Assembly: GCA_031761405.1 (NCBI GenBank) | Contig: JASEVX010000035.1 | Coordinates: 124,001-188,000 of the forward strand | Length of the DNA: 64,000 bases | Source: Serripes groenlandicus | Lineage: Eukaryota > Mollusca > Bivalvia > Cardiida > Cardiidae | Reading direction: 5' to 3' | The notes under the pieces: model-generated | Database searches by the model: none | What the model was told of the DNA's origin: nothing | The model's input: only the letters and a program-made list of their open reading frames with translations | Program-made: the position numbers and the translations under genes | Shown: positions 31,326 through 41,094 of the stretch, piece after piece | Layout of the letters: the number at the start of each line of letters is the position of its first letter | Position numbering within the stretch: the stretch's first letter is position 1

Positions 31326-31620
31326 ATTGATTGATTGGGGTTTAACGCCGTTTTCAACAATTTCTCAGTTATATCACGGCGGCCAGTTCACCTACTCATG
31401 CATTTCCTGGTTTTCTCACACCAGTACTCCACACAACAATCTTCCCAAGCAACTGACTGCTTTTCCACATAGACTTAGCCCAGTGGTGGAAGACGAATGG
31501 CGCATGTCGCATTGACTTTTGTCAATCGTCGGAAAGAAAGTTGGCCAAGCTGGGATTCAAACTCACAACCCAAGGATTGACAGCCCGCGTCGCTACCAAC
31601 TGAGCTACCGGGGCTCGGCT
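31326..31620 (-). mobile_element. SINE-A, full length with target duplication
   Basis: On the minus strand the head reads GTAGCTCAGTTGGTAGCGAC (A box) and GTGAGTTTGAATCCCAGC (B box). The body includes CACCACTGGGCTAAGTC and AGTAGGTGAACTGGCCGCCG, and the tail is GGCGTTAAACCCCAATCAAT. AATTGCTTTTAG (31314-31325) and AAGTGCTTTTAG (31621-31632) match in 11 of 12. Layout recalls V-SINE-type mollusc SINEs such as RUDI; that link is from memory and untested. The 109-codon ORF crossing it is an artefact. Confidence 0.9.
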
Positions 31621-31788
31621 AAGTGCTTTTAGCCTCTTATAACTCTGTTTTACAGTAGCTTTTTACTTTTGTATGCTGTAATGTGTTGCTATTTTAATAA
31701 AATGTACAACAACTTTAATAGAGAACATTATATTTATAAGTCCTCTGTTACGGATGCATTTTTATGCATTATGCAGGTGTGATAGGGT

Positions 31789-32160
31789 TAATCCTTTCCC
31801 ACATACAAGAAAAATCTGCAGCAGACGACTTTGAAAACCTAGCTCTTGACAAAAATATGGAAAATCTTGTTAAATGAAAGAATAGTTAGTGCAAAAAGTT
31901 GTAAACATTTTGGCACAAGGAGAAATTGTTCAGTTTGTTTTCAACAGTATGAACCATTCTTTTTAGTTTATAGAGCGGACAACAAGTGAATATGGTAAAA
32001 TTAAAAAAAGGAAATTAAGTAAAGCACTAAACCTTTCCACCATACTCCAAAACTGCAGTCAACCACTTTGAAAACATCTATAAATGTAAGTTTAATCACA
32101 GAACAAATATTTGTCTACTGCACAGGCGTCAGAAAGCAACTATTTGTGGGAAAGTGTTAA
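31789..32160. mobile_element. TTAA-MITE copies, partial
   Basis: 31789-31930: TTAATCCTTTCCCACATACA with TCTGCAGCAGACGACTTTGA. 31931-32015 repeats the 30966 block. 32030-32160: ACCTTTCCACCATACTCC to GGCGTCAGAAAGCAACTATT and GGGAAAGTGTTAA. Confidence 0.65.
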
Positions 32161-32261
32161 CACTAGCTGCATGAATGAAATCATTATTGTTATCACAGAG
32201 TAATTAACTTTTTGCCCTTAAATGATTAAATTTGTATCCATGGTCAGCTACATTGATCAAT

Positions 32262-32588
32262 CGAATGGTGTTTTTTTGTGCCACCTTCACAAGTGTTTCA
32301 TTTACATCACAGTATTTCCTGGGTAAGTACCAGAGTACCAGAGGTTCAGATAAGGAGGGGTAATCAGCTTTTTTGCCGACAATCTTTCTCTTAGTAACTT
32401 AACCAAATCCTATGTTGTAGGTCCCCTTATCTAGAGCTCTGAAGTTCTACCGGTACTATTTGTACTTTTACCGTTGCTATTATCCCTGGTGCAATCACGA
32501 GCACGCAAAGGAGTGAAGCCATTACTACCATTTCTAAACATTTTTGTACGACCAGAACAGCGAGCGAACCCTGGTCTTCAGCTACCAG
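32262..32588 (-). mobile_element. SINE-B fragment split by MITE2
   Basis: Reverse-strand SINE-B body (ATGGTGTTTTTTTGTGCC, CAGTATTTCCTGGGTAAGTA) continues after the insertion with CCGGTACTATTTGTAC and GAAGCCATTACTACCATTTC. The head is worn. Confidence 0.65.
32339..32441 (+). mobile_element. MITE2, shortened (103 bp)
   Basis: CAGAGGTTCAGATAAGGAGG at the left and CCCCTTATCTAGAGCTCTG at the right. The central foldback has lost one arm. Flanks GAGTAC and AAGTTC are only a weak 6-bp match. Confidence 0.8.
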
Positions 32589-32872
32589 CCGAGCCCCAGT
32601 AGGTCAGTCGGTAGAGACGCAGGCTTGTCAATCCAGGGGTTCGAACCCCAGCTCGGCCAACATTATTTCCGACGTTTGACAAAAGTCACTGTTACAAGCA
32701 TATTTTGTCTTTCACCAATGGGTTAACAGCCTATGTGGAAAAGCAGCCAGTTGCTTGGAAAGTATGTTGTGTGGAGTTCTGGTGTGAGCAAACCAGGAAA
32801 CAATATATATGAGTAGGGGACTGAACAATTTGTTGAAAATGGCGTTTAAAACCCCAATCAATCAATCTTCAT
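32589..32872 (+). mobile_element. SINE-A, full length
   Basis: Head CGAGCCCCAGTAGGTCAGTC with B box GGGGTTCGAACCCCAGCTC, body CACCAATGGGTTAACAGCC, AAACCAGGAAACA, tail CCCCAATCAATCAATC. The head still looks like a tRNA but runs on without a 3' acceptor stem. Confidence 0.85.
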
Positions 32873-33278
32873 TTTCCCTTGCTATTAAGGGATTTTGATA
32901 TTACAACTGATTTTGTATGCCTCTGAAGCAGATTGTGTTTTAAAACATTATGAGGAAAGGAAATTTGATAATAATATATAAAGATGTTATCTAATGAGAC
33001 TGCATAGTTTGGTATACCCAGTCTTCCCTATTATAGGGCCTCTGTAAACATATTAACTATCACTGGAAGATTTAACAAATTTAGATATAGCAAATATGTC
33101 AAGAAACATATTCAAAGCAGACCACTTTCAACATTTATCACAGTTACGACATTATTCACAAAAGTATAATAATTGAATAGAATTTATCATAAGCAATTTC
33201 TCCCTTTTCAACAACATTTACAAATGATTTCTTCTGCAGATGCATCAAAACATGCATGCATGTGGGAAAGGGGTTAAA
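32873..33278. mobile_element. Unassigned stretch then a degraded TTAA-MITE
   Basis: 32873-33099 has a MITE-like word at 32925 (CTCTGAAGCAGATTGTG) but little else. 33100-33278 has CAAAGCAGACCACTTTCAAC, a foldback and ATGCATGTGGGAAAGGGG. 33279-33547 is unassigned. Confidence 0.55.
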
Positions 33279-33551
33279 ACTAATTTATATTAATTAGCAC
33301 ATGAGAGTGATTACTGAATTTCATGGGTTATTATATTACAATGTAGCAGAGCTACTGCATTTGCAGACTAATTTTATGGTACATTTTTGGTGAAGGAAAC
33401 TTTTCGTCATCATCTGCACCAAAGGGTTATAAAACTGGCAAAGAAATTAATTGCATTTCCAAATAAGGTTTATTATTCATACATGCCTGATTTAAGTTTC
33501 AGACATTGGCAAATTAAAAGTTACTGAAGCATTTATAGGAAACTTGTTTAA

Positions 33552-33755
33552 CCCTTTCCCGCATATAATAGACGCATTCAGACTCTCTGCAGCAGATGGC
33601 TTTTTGAAAACATAATGACAAAAGAAGAAATTGCTCAAAACAAGCAATTTCTCCTTTTGCCACAATGTGTATCCATTCAATTTTAGAGATTTTCTATTTT
33701 TTGACAAAATATGTTCAAAGTCGTCTGCTTCAGAATTGTCATATGAGGGAAAGGG
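33552..33755 (+). mobile_element. TTAA-MITE, intact ends (204 bp)
   Basis: TTAA at 33548-33551 and 33756-33759. Left CCCTTTCCCGCATATAATAG, right GTCATATGAGGGAAAGGG. The inner hairpin GAAATTGCTCAAAACAAGC is complete. Confidence 0.9.
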
Positions 33756-33808
33756 TTAAGTTGATGTAGGTTGATTTACTTGATCCTATTTATTCCTCCT
33801 TTTCTTAA

Positions 33809-34140
33809 TCCCTTTCTCCCGCATACAAACAATCTGCAGCAGATAACATTGAAAACAAATGTAGGTTAAAATACCGAAAATCTCTATAAAAGTGGGAACA
33901 TTTATTAAATATATAGTTCAAAACATTTTGGCAAAATGAAGAAATTGCTCATTATATTGCTCCTTTTACCACAATGTTTTCAAAAGTCATCTGTTGCAGA
34001 GGTATCAGAGAGGGTCTCTGTATGTGGGAAAGTGTTAACCAATTGCAGACACATTGAAATTACATCTGCAGCAGACATCTTTTAAAAACATTGTGGCAAA
34101 TTCTCTTAATGGGTAATTGATTCCTTATTTGTTCCCTGCA
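33809..34140 (-). mobile_element. TTAA-MITE plus adjoining fragment
   Basis: 33809-34034 in reverse orientation, TTAA at 33805-33808 and 34035-34038, ends worn (TCCCTTTCTCCCGCATAC; TATGTGGGAAAGTG). 34039-34140 is a further left-half piece sharing the second TTAA (CCAATTGCAGACACATTG, TCTGCAGCAGACATC). Confidence 0.75.
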
Positions 34141-35245
34141 GTGTTAATTTTCACAAATGAACACTTTAAGATATTTAGTTTTTAGCTCACATCTGCACGA
34201 AGTCCTCAAGGTGAACTATTGTGATCACATTTTGTCCAGCGTCCGTCCGTAATGTGTGTCATGCGGTGTGCGCAGTGCGTCGTCAACAGTTGCCATGTTA
34301 GCACTACAGGCTACATTTTGCATCAGATCTTCATGAAAGTTTATCAGAACATTCATCTCCGTCAAATCTTTGATAAGTTTGAAACAGAGCCATATTATGT
34401 CAAAAACTAGGTCACTAGGTCAAATTGAATGCATTCTACAGGCTACATTTGCATCCGATCTTCATGAAAGTTTATCACCATCAGGTCTTGGATAAGTTTG
34501 AAACTGGGCCATATTATGTCAAAAACTAGGTCACTACAAGGTCAAATTGAATGAAAATCATGTTAACACTCTGGAGGCCACATGTTTAACTTGAGCATGT
34601 TGAAACTTTATCAGAATATTTGTCTTGATGCTATGTAGGTCAAGGTCAAATATGGGTCATGTCGGGTCAAACAAGAGGTCATTATCTCAAATTGAAGGAA
34701 AATCTTCTTTGCAATTTTTGCATCAGCAGTTTGAAATTTTGTCAGAATGATTGTCTTTATGATATCTAGGTCAAGTTTGAATATGGGTCATATTTGGTCA
34801 GAAACTAGGTCACAAGGCCACATTGAAGGAAATCTTGTTAACACTATAGAAGCTGTATATTTTGCTTCAACAGCTTAACATTTGGTAAAAATGTTTATCT
34901 TAATGATATTTAGGCCAGTTTGAATATGGGTCATACTGGGTCAAAAAAAAGATCACTAGGCCGAATTGTAGAAAAATCTTGTTAACACTCTGGAGGCCAC
35001 TTTTTTTAGCTTCAGCATCTTGTTGTCAGTATGTTTGTCTGAATGATATCTAAGTCAAGTTCGAATAAGGACAATCTTGTTAAAACTCTGGAGGCCGCAT
35101 TTTTACTTTGAGCAAGTTGAAACTTTGTCAGAATGTTTGTCTTGATGATATCTAGTCCATGTTCGTATATGGGTCATATCAGGTAAAACAAATAGGTCAC
35201 TAGGCCAAATGAACGGAAATCTTGTTAACACTTCGGAGGTTGCAT

Positions 35246-37783
35246 TTTTAGCTCACCTGAGCTTTGCTCAAGGTGAGTTATTGTGATCGCCTTTTATCCG
35301 GCGTCCGGCGTGCGTCGTGCGTCGTGCGTCAACTTCTTCTCCTCAGTAACCAGTGGGTCAATTTGGATGAAACTTCACAGAAAGCATCCTCTCAATGACC
35401 TCACCAGAATTCCTTCAAATTTTTGGGATCCATGCAAAATTCTGGTTTCCATGGCAACGAAACCGAAAAAACTTCAAAATTCTTCTTCTCCCGAATTGGT
35501 TGGCAGATTTTCAAATAATTTTGTAAAAATGTTCCTTGGATGACCCTCTATCAGATTCCTTCAAGCCGTGTTGATTGGTCGAAAAACATGGCCGCCAGGG
35601 GGGGGGTGGGGCTATTTTGCCTTATATGGCTATAGTGCAAACTTAAAAAATCTTCTCCTCCAAAAGTGTCAGGCCGATTTTCAAATAATTTTGTAGAAAT
35701 GTTCCTTGGGTGATCCTCTATCAGATTCCTTCAAGCCATGTTGATTGGTCAAAAAACATGGCCGCCAGGGGGCGGGGCTATTTTGCCTTTTATGGCTATA
35801 ATGAAAACTTAAAAAATCTTCTCCTCCATAAGTGTCAGGCCGATTTTCAAATAATTTTGTAGAAATGTTCCTTGGGTGACCCTCTATCAGATTCCTTCAA
35901 GCAATGTTGATTGGTCGAAAAACATGGTCGCCAGGGGGCGGGGGCTATTTTGCCTTATATGGCCAAAGTATAAACTTAAAAAATCTTCAACATCTTCTCC
36001 TCAGTAACCATCGGGTCAATTGGGATGAAACTTCACAGAAAGCATCCTCTTAATGACCTCACCAGAATTTCTTCAATTTTTAGCTCCACTGGCTGAAAGC
36101 CAGTCGAGCTTATGTCATGGCGAATTGTCCGTCGTGCGTGCGTGCGTGCGTGCGTTAACTTTTTCCTTTAAACGACTTCTTCTCCCTAACCACATGGCCA
36201 ATTTGGTTGAAACTTCATGGGAAGCATCCTCTCAATGTCCTCTACTAAATTCCCTCAAATTTTTTTGATCCATTCAAAATTCTGGTTTCCATGGCAACCG
36301 AAAGAAAAAAATAGTGAGAACTTAAAAAATCTTCTTCTCCAAAAGTGTCAGGCCGATTTTCAAATAATTTTGTAGAAATGTTCCTTGGGTGACCCTTTAA
36401 TAGATTCCTTCAAGAAATTTTGATTGGGCGAAAAACATGGCCGCCAGGGGGCGGGGCTTTTTTGCCTTATATAGCTATAGTGAAAACTTAAATAATCATC
36501 TTCTCAAAAAGTGTTCAGCAGATTTTCAAATAATTATGTAGAAATGTCCCATGGGTGACCCTCTATCAGATTCCTTCAAGCCATGTTGATTGGTAAAAAA
36601 ACATGGCCGTCACAGGGCGGGGCTATTTTGCCTATATGGCTAAAGAGCAAACTTAAAAAATCTTCTCCTCCAAAAGTGTCTGGCCGATTTTCAAATAATT
36701 TTGTAGAAATGTTCCTTGTGTGAACCTTAATTACCTTCCTTCAAGAAATGTTGATTGGACGAAAAACATGGCCGCCAGGGGGCGGGGCTTTTTTGCGTTA
36801 TATAGCTATAGTGAAAACTTAAAACATCTTCTTCTCCGAAAGTGTTCAGCCGATTTTCAAATAATTTTGTAGAAATGTTCATTGGGTGACCCTCTATCAG
36901 ATTCCTTCAAGCCATGTTGATTGGTCGAAAAACATGGCCGCCAGAGGGCGGGGCTATTTTGACTTATATGACCATAGTGAAAACTTAAAAAATCTTCTCC
37001 TCCGAAAGTGTCAGGCATATTTTCAAATAATTTTGCAGAAACATTCCTTTGGTGACACTCTACAAGATTCCTTTAAGCCATGGTGGTTGGTAAAAAAAAT
37101 AGCCACCACGGGGCAGGGCTGTTTGGAGATTTTATTTTTGCCTTATGGCCGTGGAGCGATACTGGCCCTCTTGGGCCTCTTGTTTTGGGATCCATGCAGA
37201 ATTCTTGTTTCCATGGCAACGAAACGAAAAAAACTTCAAAATTCTTCTTCTCCCAAACTGCTTGGCAGATTTTCAAATAATTTTGTAGAAATGTTCCTTG
37301 GATGACCCTCTACCAGATTCCTTCAAGCCATGTTGATTGGTCAAAAAACACGGCCGCCAGGGGGGCGGGGCTATTTTGCCTCATATGGCTATAGTGAAAA
37401 CTTAAAAAATCTTCTCCTCCGAAAGTGTCAGGCTGATTTTCAAATGATTTTGTAGAACTGTTCCTTGGGTGACCCTCTATCAGATTCCTTGAAGCCATGT
37501 TGATTGGTCGAAAAACATGGCCGCCAGGGGGGGGGGGGGGGCGGGGCTAATTTGCCTTATATGGCTATAGTGCAAACTTAAAAAATCTTCTTCTCCAAAA
37601 GTGTTGGCCCGATTTTCAAATAATTTTGTAGAAATGTTCCTAGGGTGACCCTCTATCAGATTCCTTCAAGCCAAGTTGATTGGTCGGAAACTATGACTGC
37701 CAGGGGGCGAGGCTTATATAGCTAAAGTGAAAAAAAATAAAAAATCAGGTGAGCGATTCAAGGGCCATCATGGCCCTCTTGTT
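35246..37783 (+). mobile_element. Middle Helentron-like element of the nest
   Basis: Starts TTTTTAGCTCACCTGAGC with stem partner GCTCAAGGTGAGTTATT. Ends CAGGTGAGCGATTCAAGGGC, hairpin GGGCCATCATGGCCC, TCTTGTT. Body of ~168-bp units with AACATGGCCGCCAGGG at 35587, 35757 and 35923, and CAAATAATTTTGTAGAAATG. Interrupted at about 36077-37186. Confidence 0.85.
36077..37186 (+). mobile_element. Inner Helentron-like element of the nest
   Basis: Starts TTTTTAGCTCCACTGGCTGA with stem CTGGCTGAAAGCCAG, ends GCGATACTGGCCCTCTTGGG, CCTCTTGTTTT. The broken sequence TTCAATTTTT / GGGATCCATGC is found whole at 35412-35436 in the middle element as TTCAAATTTTTGGGATCCAT, so both boundaries are fixed to within the T run. 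Units resemble those of its host, including the GGCCGCCAGGGGGCGGGGC word. Confidence 0.9.
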
Positions 37784-37974
37784 AATCTTTGTCAGAATAA
37801 TTGTCTTGATGTGTTTTGCATTAGAAATCACATTGCCTATTTCAGGTGAGCGATCTAGGGCCATACATGGACATTTTGTTTATATCAGATGATAAAACCG
37901 ATCCATCATATAATTTGAACGCTTGATTTCTAAATGTTGATTATCACAGTTTTCAGATACCCTGACATTATTTA

Positions 37975-38176
37975 ACTCTTTCTCACATATGACACATGTG
38001 CAGCAGAAGACTTCGAAAACAACAATATAAAAATATGAAAAATCTCTCTAAACAAAAGTTTAATTATCGTAAAAGGAGAAATTGCTCATAATGAGTAATT
38101 TCTCTTTCTGCCAGAATGTTTTCAAAGGTTGTCTGCTGCAGAGGTGTCAGAAAGTGTCTTTATATGGGAAACGGCT
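37975..38176 (-). mobile_element. TTAA-MITE, worn ends
   Basis: ACTCTTTCTCACATATGACA, TGCAGCAGAAGACTTCG, inner hairpin AAATTGCTCATAATGAG, then GGTGTCAGAAAGTGTCTTTA and TATGGGAAACGGC. Confidence 0.75.
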
Positions 38177-38425
38177 AAATTGATACATCTTCAAGGAATA
38201 TGAAACCAATACTTTCAAGATACTGTCACAGAAATGACAAGAAAACATGATGGAATAAGAAGCATTTGCTTTAACTTGGGAATAAAAAGCAAACAGAGAA
38301 AGCATTAAAGCAAAAAATTTGAGATGCTGAAGTTATTAAAATGGACTTGTCCGGCTTTGCATTTAGAAGAGTCCTTAGCCAATTTAAGGATGTCAGTGAT
38401 CAAATCTTGAAGTGGGCAGCAAACA
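38177..38425. other. Unassigned stretch
   Basis: No repeat ends. Opposed short ORFs at 38305-38541 and 38341-38538 extend into the neighbouring MITE and are unsupported. Confidence 0.5.
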
Positions 38426-38632
38426 CCCTTTCCCACCAGCAGATGCATTTTGACACAATAGCAGCAAAAGACTTGAAAACATTGTGGCCATTGATGAGTA
38501 ATTTCTATTTTGGCCACAATGTTTTCAACTTGATTTAACAATCAATAAGCTATTTTTTATGGAGATTTTTCAAGTTTTTGTCACAACGTTTTCAAAGTCT
38601 TCTGCTACAGATTTGTTGTATGTGGGAAAGGG
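38426..38632 (+). mobile_element. TTAA-MITE, variant with GCAATAGCAGCA
   Basis: CCCTTTCCCACCAGCAGATG, TTTGACACAATAGCAGCAAA, foldback TTGTGGCCA / TTGGCCACAA, right end GTATGTGGGAAAGGG and TTAA at 38633-38636. A sub-type shared with 46741 and 56195. Confidence 0.8.
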
Positions 38633-38687
38633 TTAAGAGCTTGGTCAGAAGACACAGATGTACAGCAATGGCTGGCCTGGCTGTACA

Positions 38688-38885
38688 TGAGCCCTGGCAG
38701 CTCAGACTAGCTGTCAATCAAGCAGTTGTGAGTTCAAACTCGAGCTTGGCCAACATTCTTTTTCAACATTTGACAAAAGTCACTGTGACAAGCATCATTA
38801 GGCTTCCACCAGTGGGCTACCAGTCTATGTGAAAAAGCAGACAGTTGCTTGGAAAGTCTATTGTGTGGAAAATGGTGTTGCCTCA
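38688..38885 (+). mobile_element. SINE-A, 3'-truncated
   Basis: GAGCCCTGGCAGCTCAGACT, B-box-like GTGAGTTCAAACTCGAGC, ACAAAAGTCACTGTGACAAG and CAGTTGCTTGGAAAGTC. Breaks off after GTGTGGAAAATGGTG, before the tail. Confidence 0.75.
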
Positions 38886-39461
38886 AGACCCCTTTTTGTC
38901 TGATGCGGCTTACAACAAACAACAAAGTTGGCGAGCACTTGGCACAAGTTGAAGCTTTTATAATGCACATAAGCATAATAATTTGAGCCTGGCTCCAAGA
39001 AAATCAACCATTTAGTTCATTTACGCCAAGTGTAGATAACGATCTTTTTGTACATCCAAATAAAACAGTGTTTGTCGGAAGGCTCTTGAAACCCGCTGTG
39101 GCTTGTTGACAAACAGTGTAGAAGCAGTTCAGACTGCATGAATGTGCAGGCTGCTCTGGGTCTTAGCACTCACTGCTCACGCCATATGGATTGTTTTTGT
39201 GGTGCAATGGCTTATCTATAAATTGCATTTACATTATATTACATTACATGCACAAATAAAAAACCAGGAATTTGTAATGCAAAATTAGTGGAGCTTGTTA
39301 ATTTCACATGAAGTGCATGCCAGGAATAATGTGTTACGCTTGATTGTCAAGATACTGCATTTAGGAAAAGACGCCTTTTGAAAATCTTGTGGCAAAAGGA
39401 TAACAACTTTACTGCAACATTTTCATGTCTATTTCAATATTTATATCATCAATTATAGGAA
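38886..39461. other. Mostly unassigned; MITE fragment at the end
   Basis: 38886-39367: no feature seen. 39368-39461 keeps ACGCCTTTTGAAAATCTTGT, GCAAAAGGATAACAAC and ATCAATTATAGGAATTTT of the TTAA-MITE core. Confidence 0.5.
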
Positions 39462-40640
39462 TTTTTAACCAGGTTTTCCGAAGGAAAAATCTGGTTATTA
39501 GTTTGGCGAAGTCGGCGGGCGGTTGGGCGGGCAGTTGGGCTGTAGATTCAAGGTCAAGGTCACAGTTTTTAGAAATAAACTTTAATTGAACTTTTCTTGT
39601 CCGGACCATAACTGTGTCATGCATAGAGATATTTTCAAATAACTTGGCACAAATATGAACTATATCAATATGATGTGTCACATGCAAAACTTTTGTCTGT
39701 AGCTTTAAGGTCAAGGTCACAGTGATAACAAATATACATCAGTTGAACTTTTCTTGTCTGGACAATAACTTTTTCATCCATAGAGATATTTTCAAATAGC
39801 TTGGAACAGATATACACCATATCAAGACGCTGTGTCATATGCACAATTTATGTGTTTAGGTTCCTGGTCAAGGTCTTTAGTTTCCAGGTCAAGGTCACAG
39901 TGACAGAAAATATACTTTACTTGAACTTTTATTGTTCAGACCATAACTTTACCATGCATATAGATATTTTCTATGCTCCATATTAAATAACTTGGCAATT
40001 TAAAAGAATATAGCATAGATATGAGTAAGTTTCATAACCTCAGGCCCTGGATCTAGTCTGTTTGCAAAGGCATAAACGCGTTACTATCAAGTAAAGGGTT
40101 AAGGCAGATCACAGATTATCTAAATCATGCATCATAGGATTTCCAAGAAACTTGGCACAAATGTTCACCATGATGAGGCGGCATATCACACACAAGACCT
40201 AGGCCTGTACCTCAAATGTCAAGGTCACACTTAGAGGTCAAAGATCAAAAGGAGTACTGTTTGATAGAAATGTCCTTTGTCCAGGCCGTATCTTATTCAT
40301 GCATCATAGGATATCCAAGAAACTTGGCACAAATGTTTACCATGATGAGGCGATTGTCATGCTTAAGACCCAGGCCTGTACCTCAAATGTCAAGGTCACA
40401 CTTAGAGGTTAAAGATCAAAATGAGTACTTTTTGATAGATCTACCTTGTCCGGCCCACATCTCAACCATGCATTATATAATGAGGTGAAGTGTCGCGCAC
40501 AAAACCCAGGCCTGAACCTTAAAGGTCAAGGTCATACTTGGAGGTCAAAGGTCCAAATGAGAAACTATGCAACCCTAATCAGATAGGGTGTCAGCTGAAG
40601 ACCAGGTCTGCACATGGAAGGTCAAGGTCACACATTTTAA
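39462..40640 (+). mobile_element. Tandem-repeat element with AACCAGG hairpin start
   Basis: Begins TTTTTAACCAGGTTTTCCGA with stem partner GGAAAAATCTGGTTA. Then a GGCGGGCGGTTGGGCGGGC stretch and worn units of roughly 155-180 bp with AGGTCAAGGTCACAG (39552, 39709, 39887) and CTTGGCACAAATGTT (40150, 40321). Start is like the Helentron group; no clear 3' hairpin was found. ORFs inside lack motifs. Confidence 0.65.
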
Positions 40641-41089
40641 AGATGAAAATTAATTGTTTGATTTCTAGACAACAATGAAATATGTCACTTTCATTTAAAC
40701 TTTGTCTTTGACAATTTGGGTGTTTTAAAATTCTTCCAATTGAAGGAGAGGAATTGAATAATTCAATTTGCGACAAAAATAAAATTTATTAATGTTATAT
40801 TATCAATGAATTATATAATTTTAAGTCATTAGTACTGTGGTATAAGCAGAAACCATCCTACATTAAATATACATTTTGACATTTTACAACCCCTTTCGTA
40901 TATCACAGAAGACCCCTAATTAACTGCTATCAGGTCAACTCTTTGTCAGTCTATGTTGCAATTTCTTGCACTATGTCTGTGACAAAAGTTTTGGAGCGGG
41001 CTCAACATGTTGCCTGTGGGCATCTAGATTTTTGTGTCAACAGAGAAACAGTGTGATGCAATAATCAATTTAATCTTCAGCAGACAACT
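40641..41089. other. Unassigned, ending in a MITE fragment
   Basis: AT-rich, no feature until 41070-41089 (TAATCTTCAGCAGACAACT), the left piece of a TTAA-MITE that continues at 42776. Confidence 0.5.
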
Positions 41090-41094
41090 CTGAG

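Larger units (their letters stand above)
34180..37881 (+). mobile_element. Outer Helentron-like element of a three-level nest
   Basis: 5' end TTTTTAGCTCACATCTGCAC. Body of worn ~150-bp units like those at 29555-30628 (TTGTTAACACTCTGGAGGCC, TTTGTCTTGATGATATCTAG). Broken at about 35245 and resumed at 37784 with AATCTTTGTCAGAATAATTG, TTGATGTGTTTTGCATT. Ends AGGTGAGCGATCTAGGGCCA and a mutated CATGGACATTTTGTTT. Confidence 0.85.

Noticed and set aside
32589..32665. Functional tRNA gene
   Set aside because: A and B boxes are present, but the sequence continues as a SINE body and lacks a proper acceptor stem and terminator. The same holds for the heads at 25430, 29113 and 31545.
36886..37305. 139-codon ORF with GGCCGCCAGGG-derived residues as a gene
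   Set aside because: It spans two nested Helentron-like elements and follows their repeat units.
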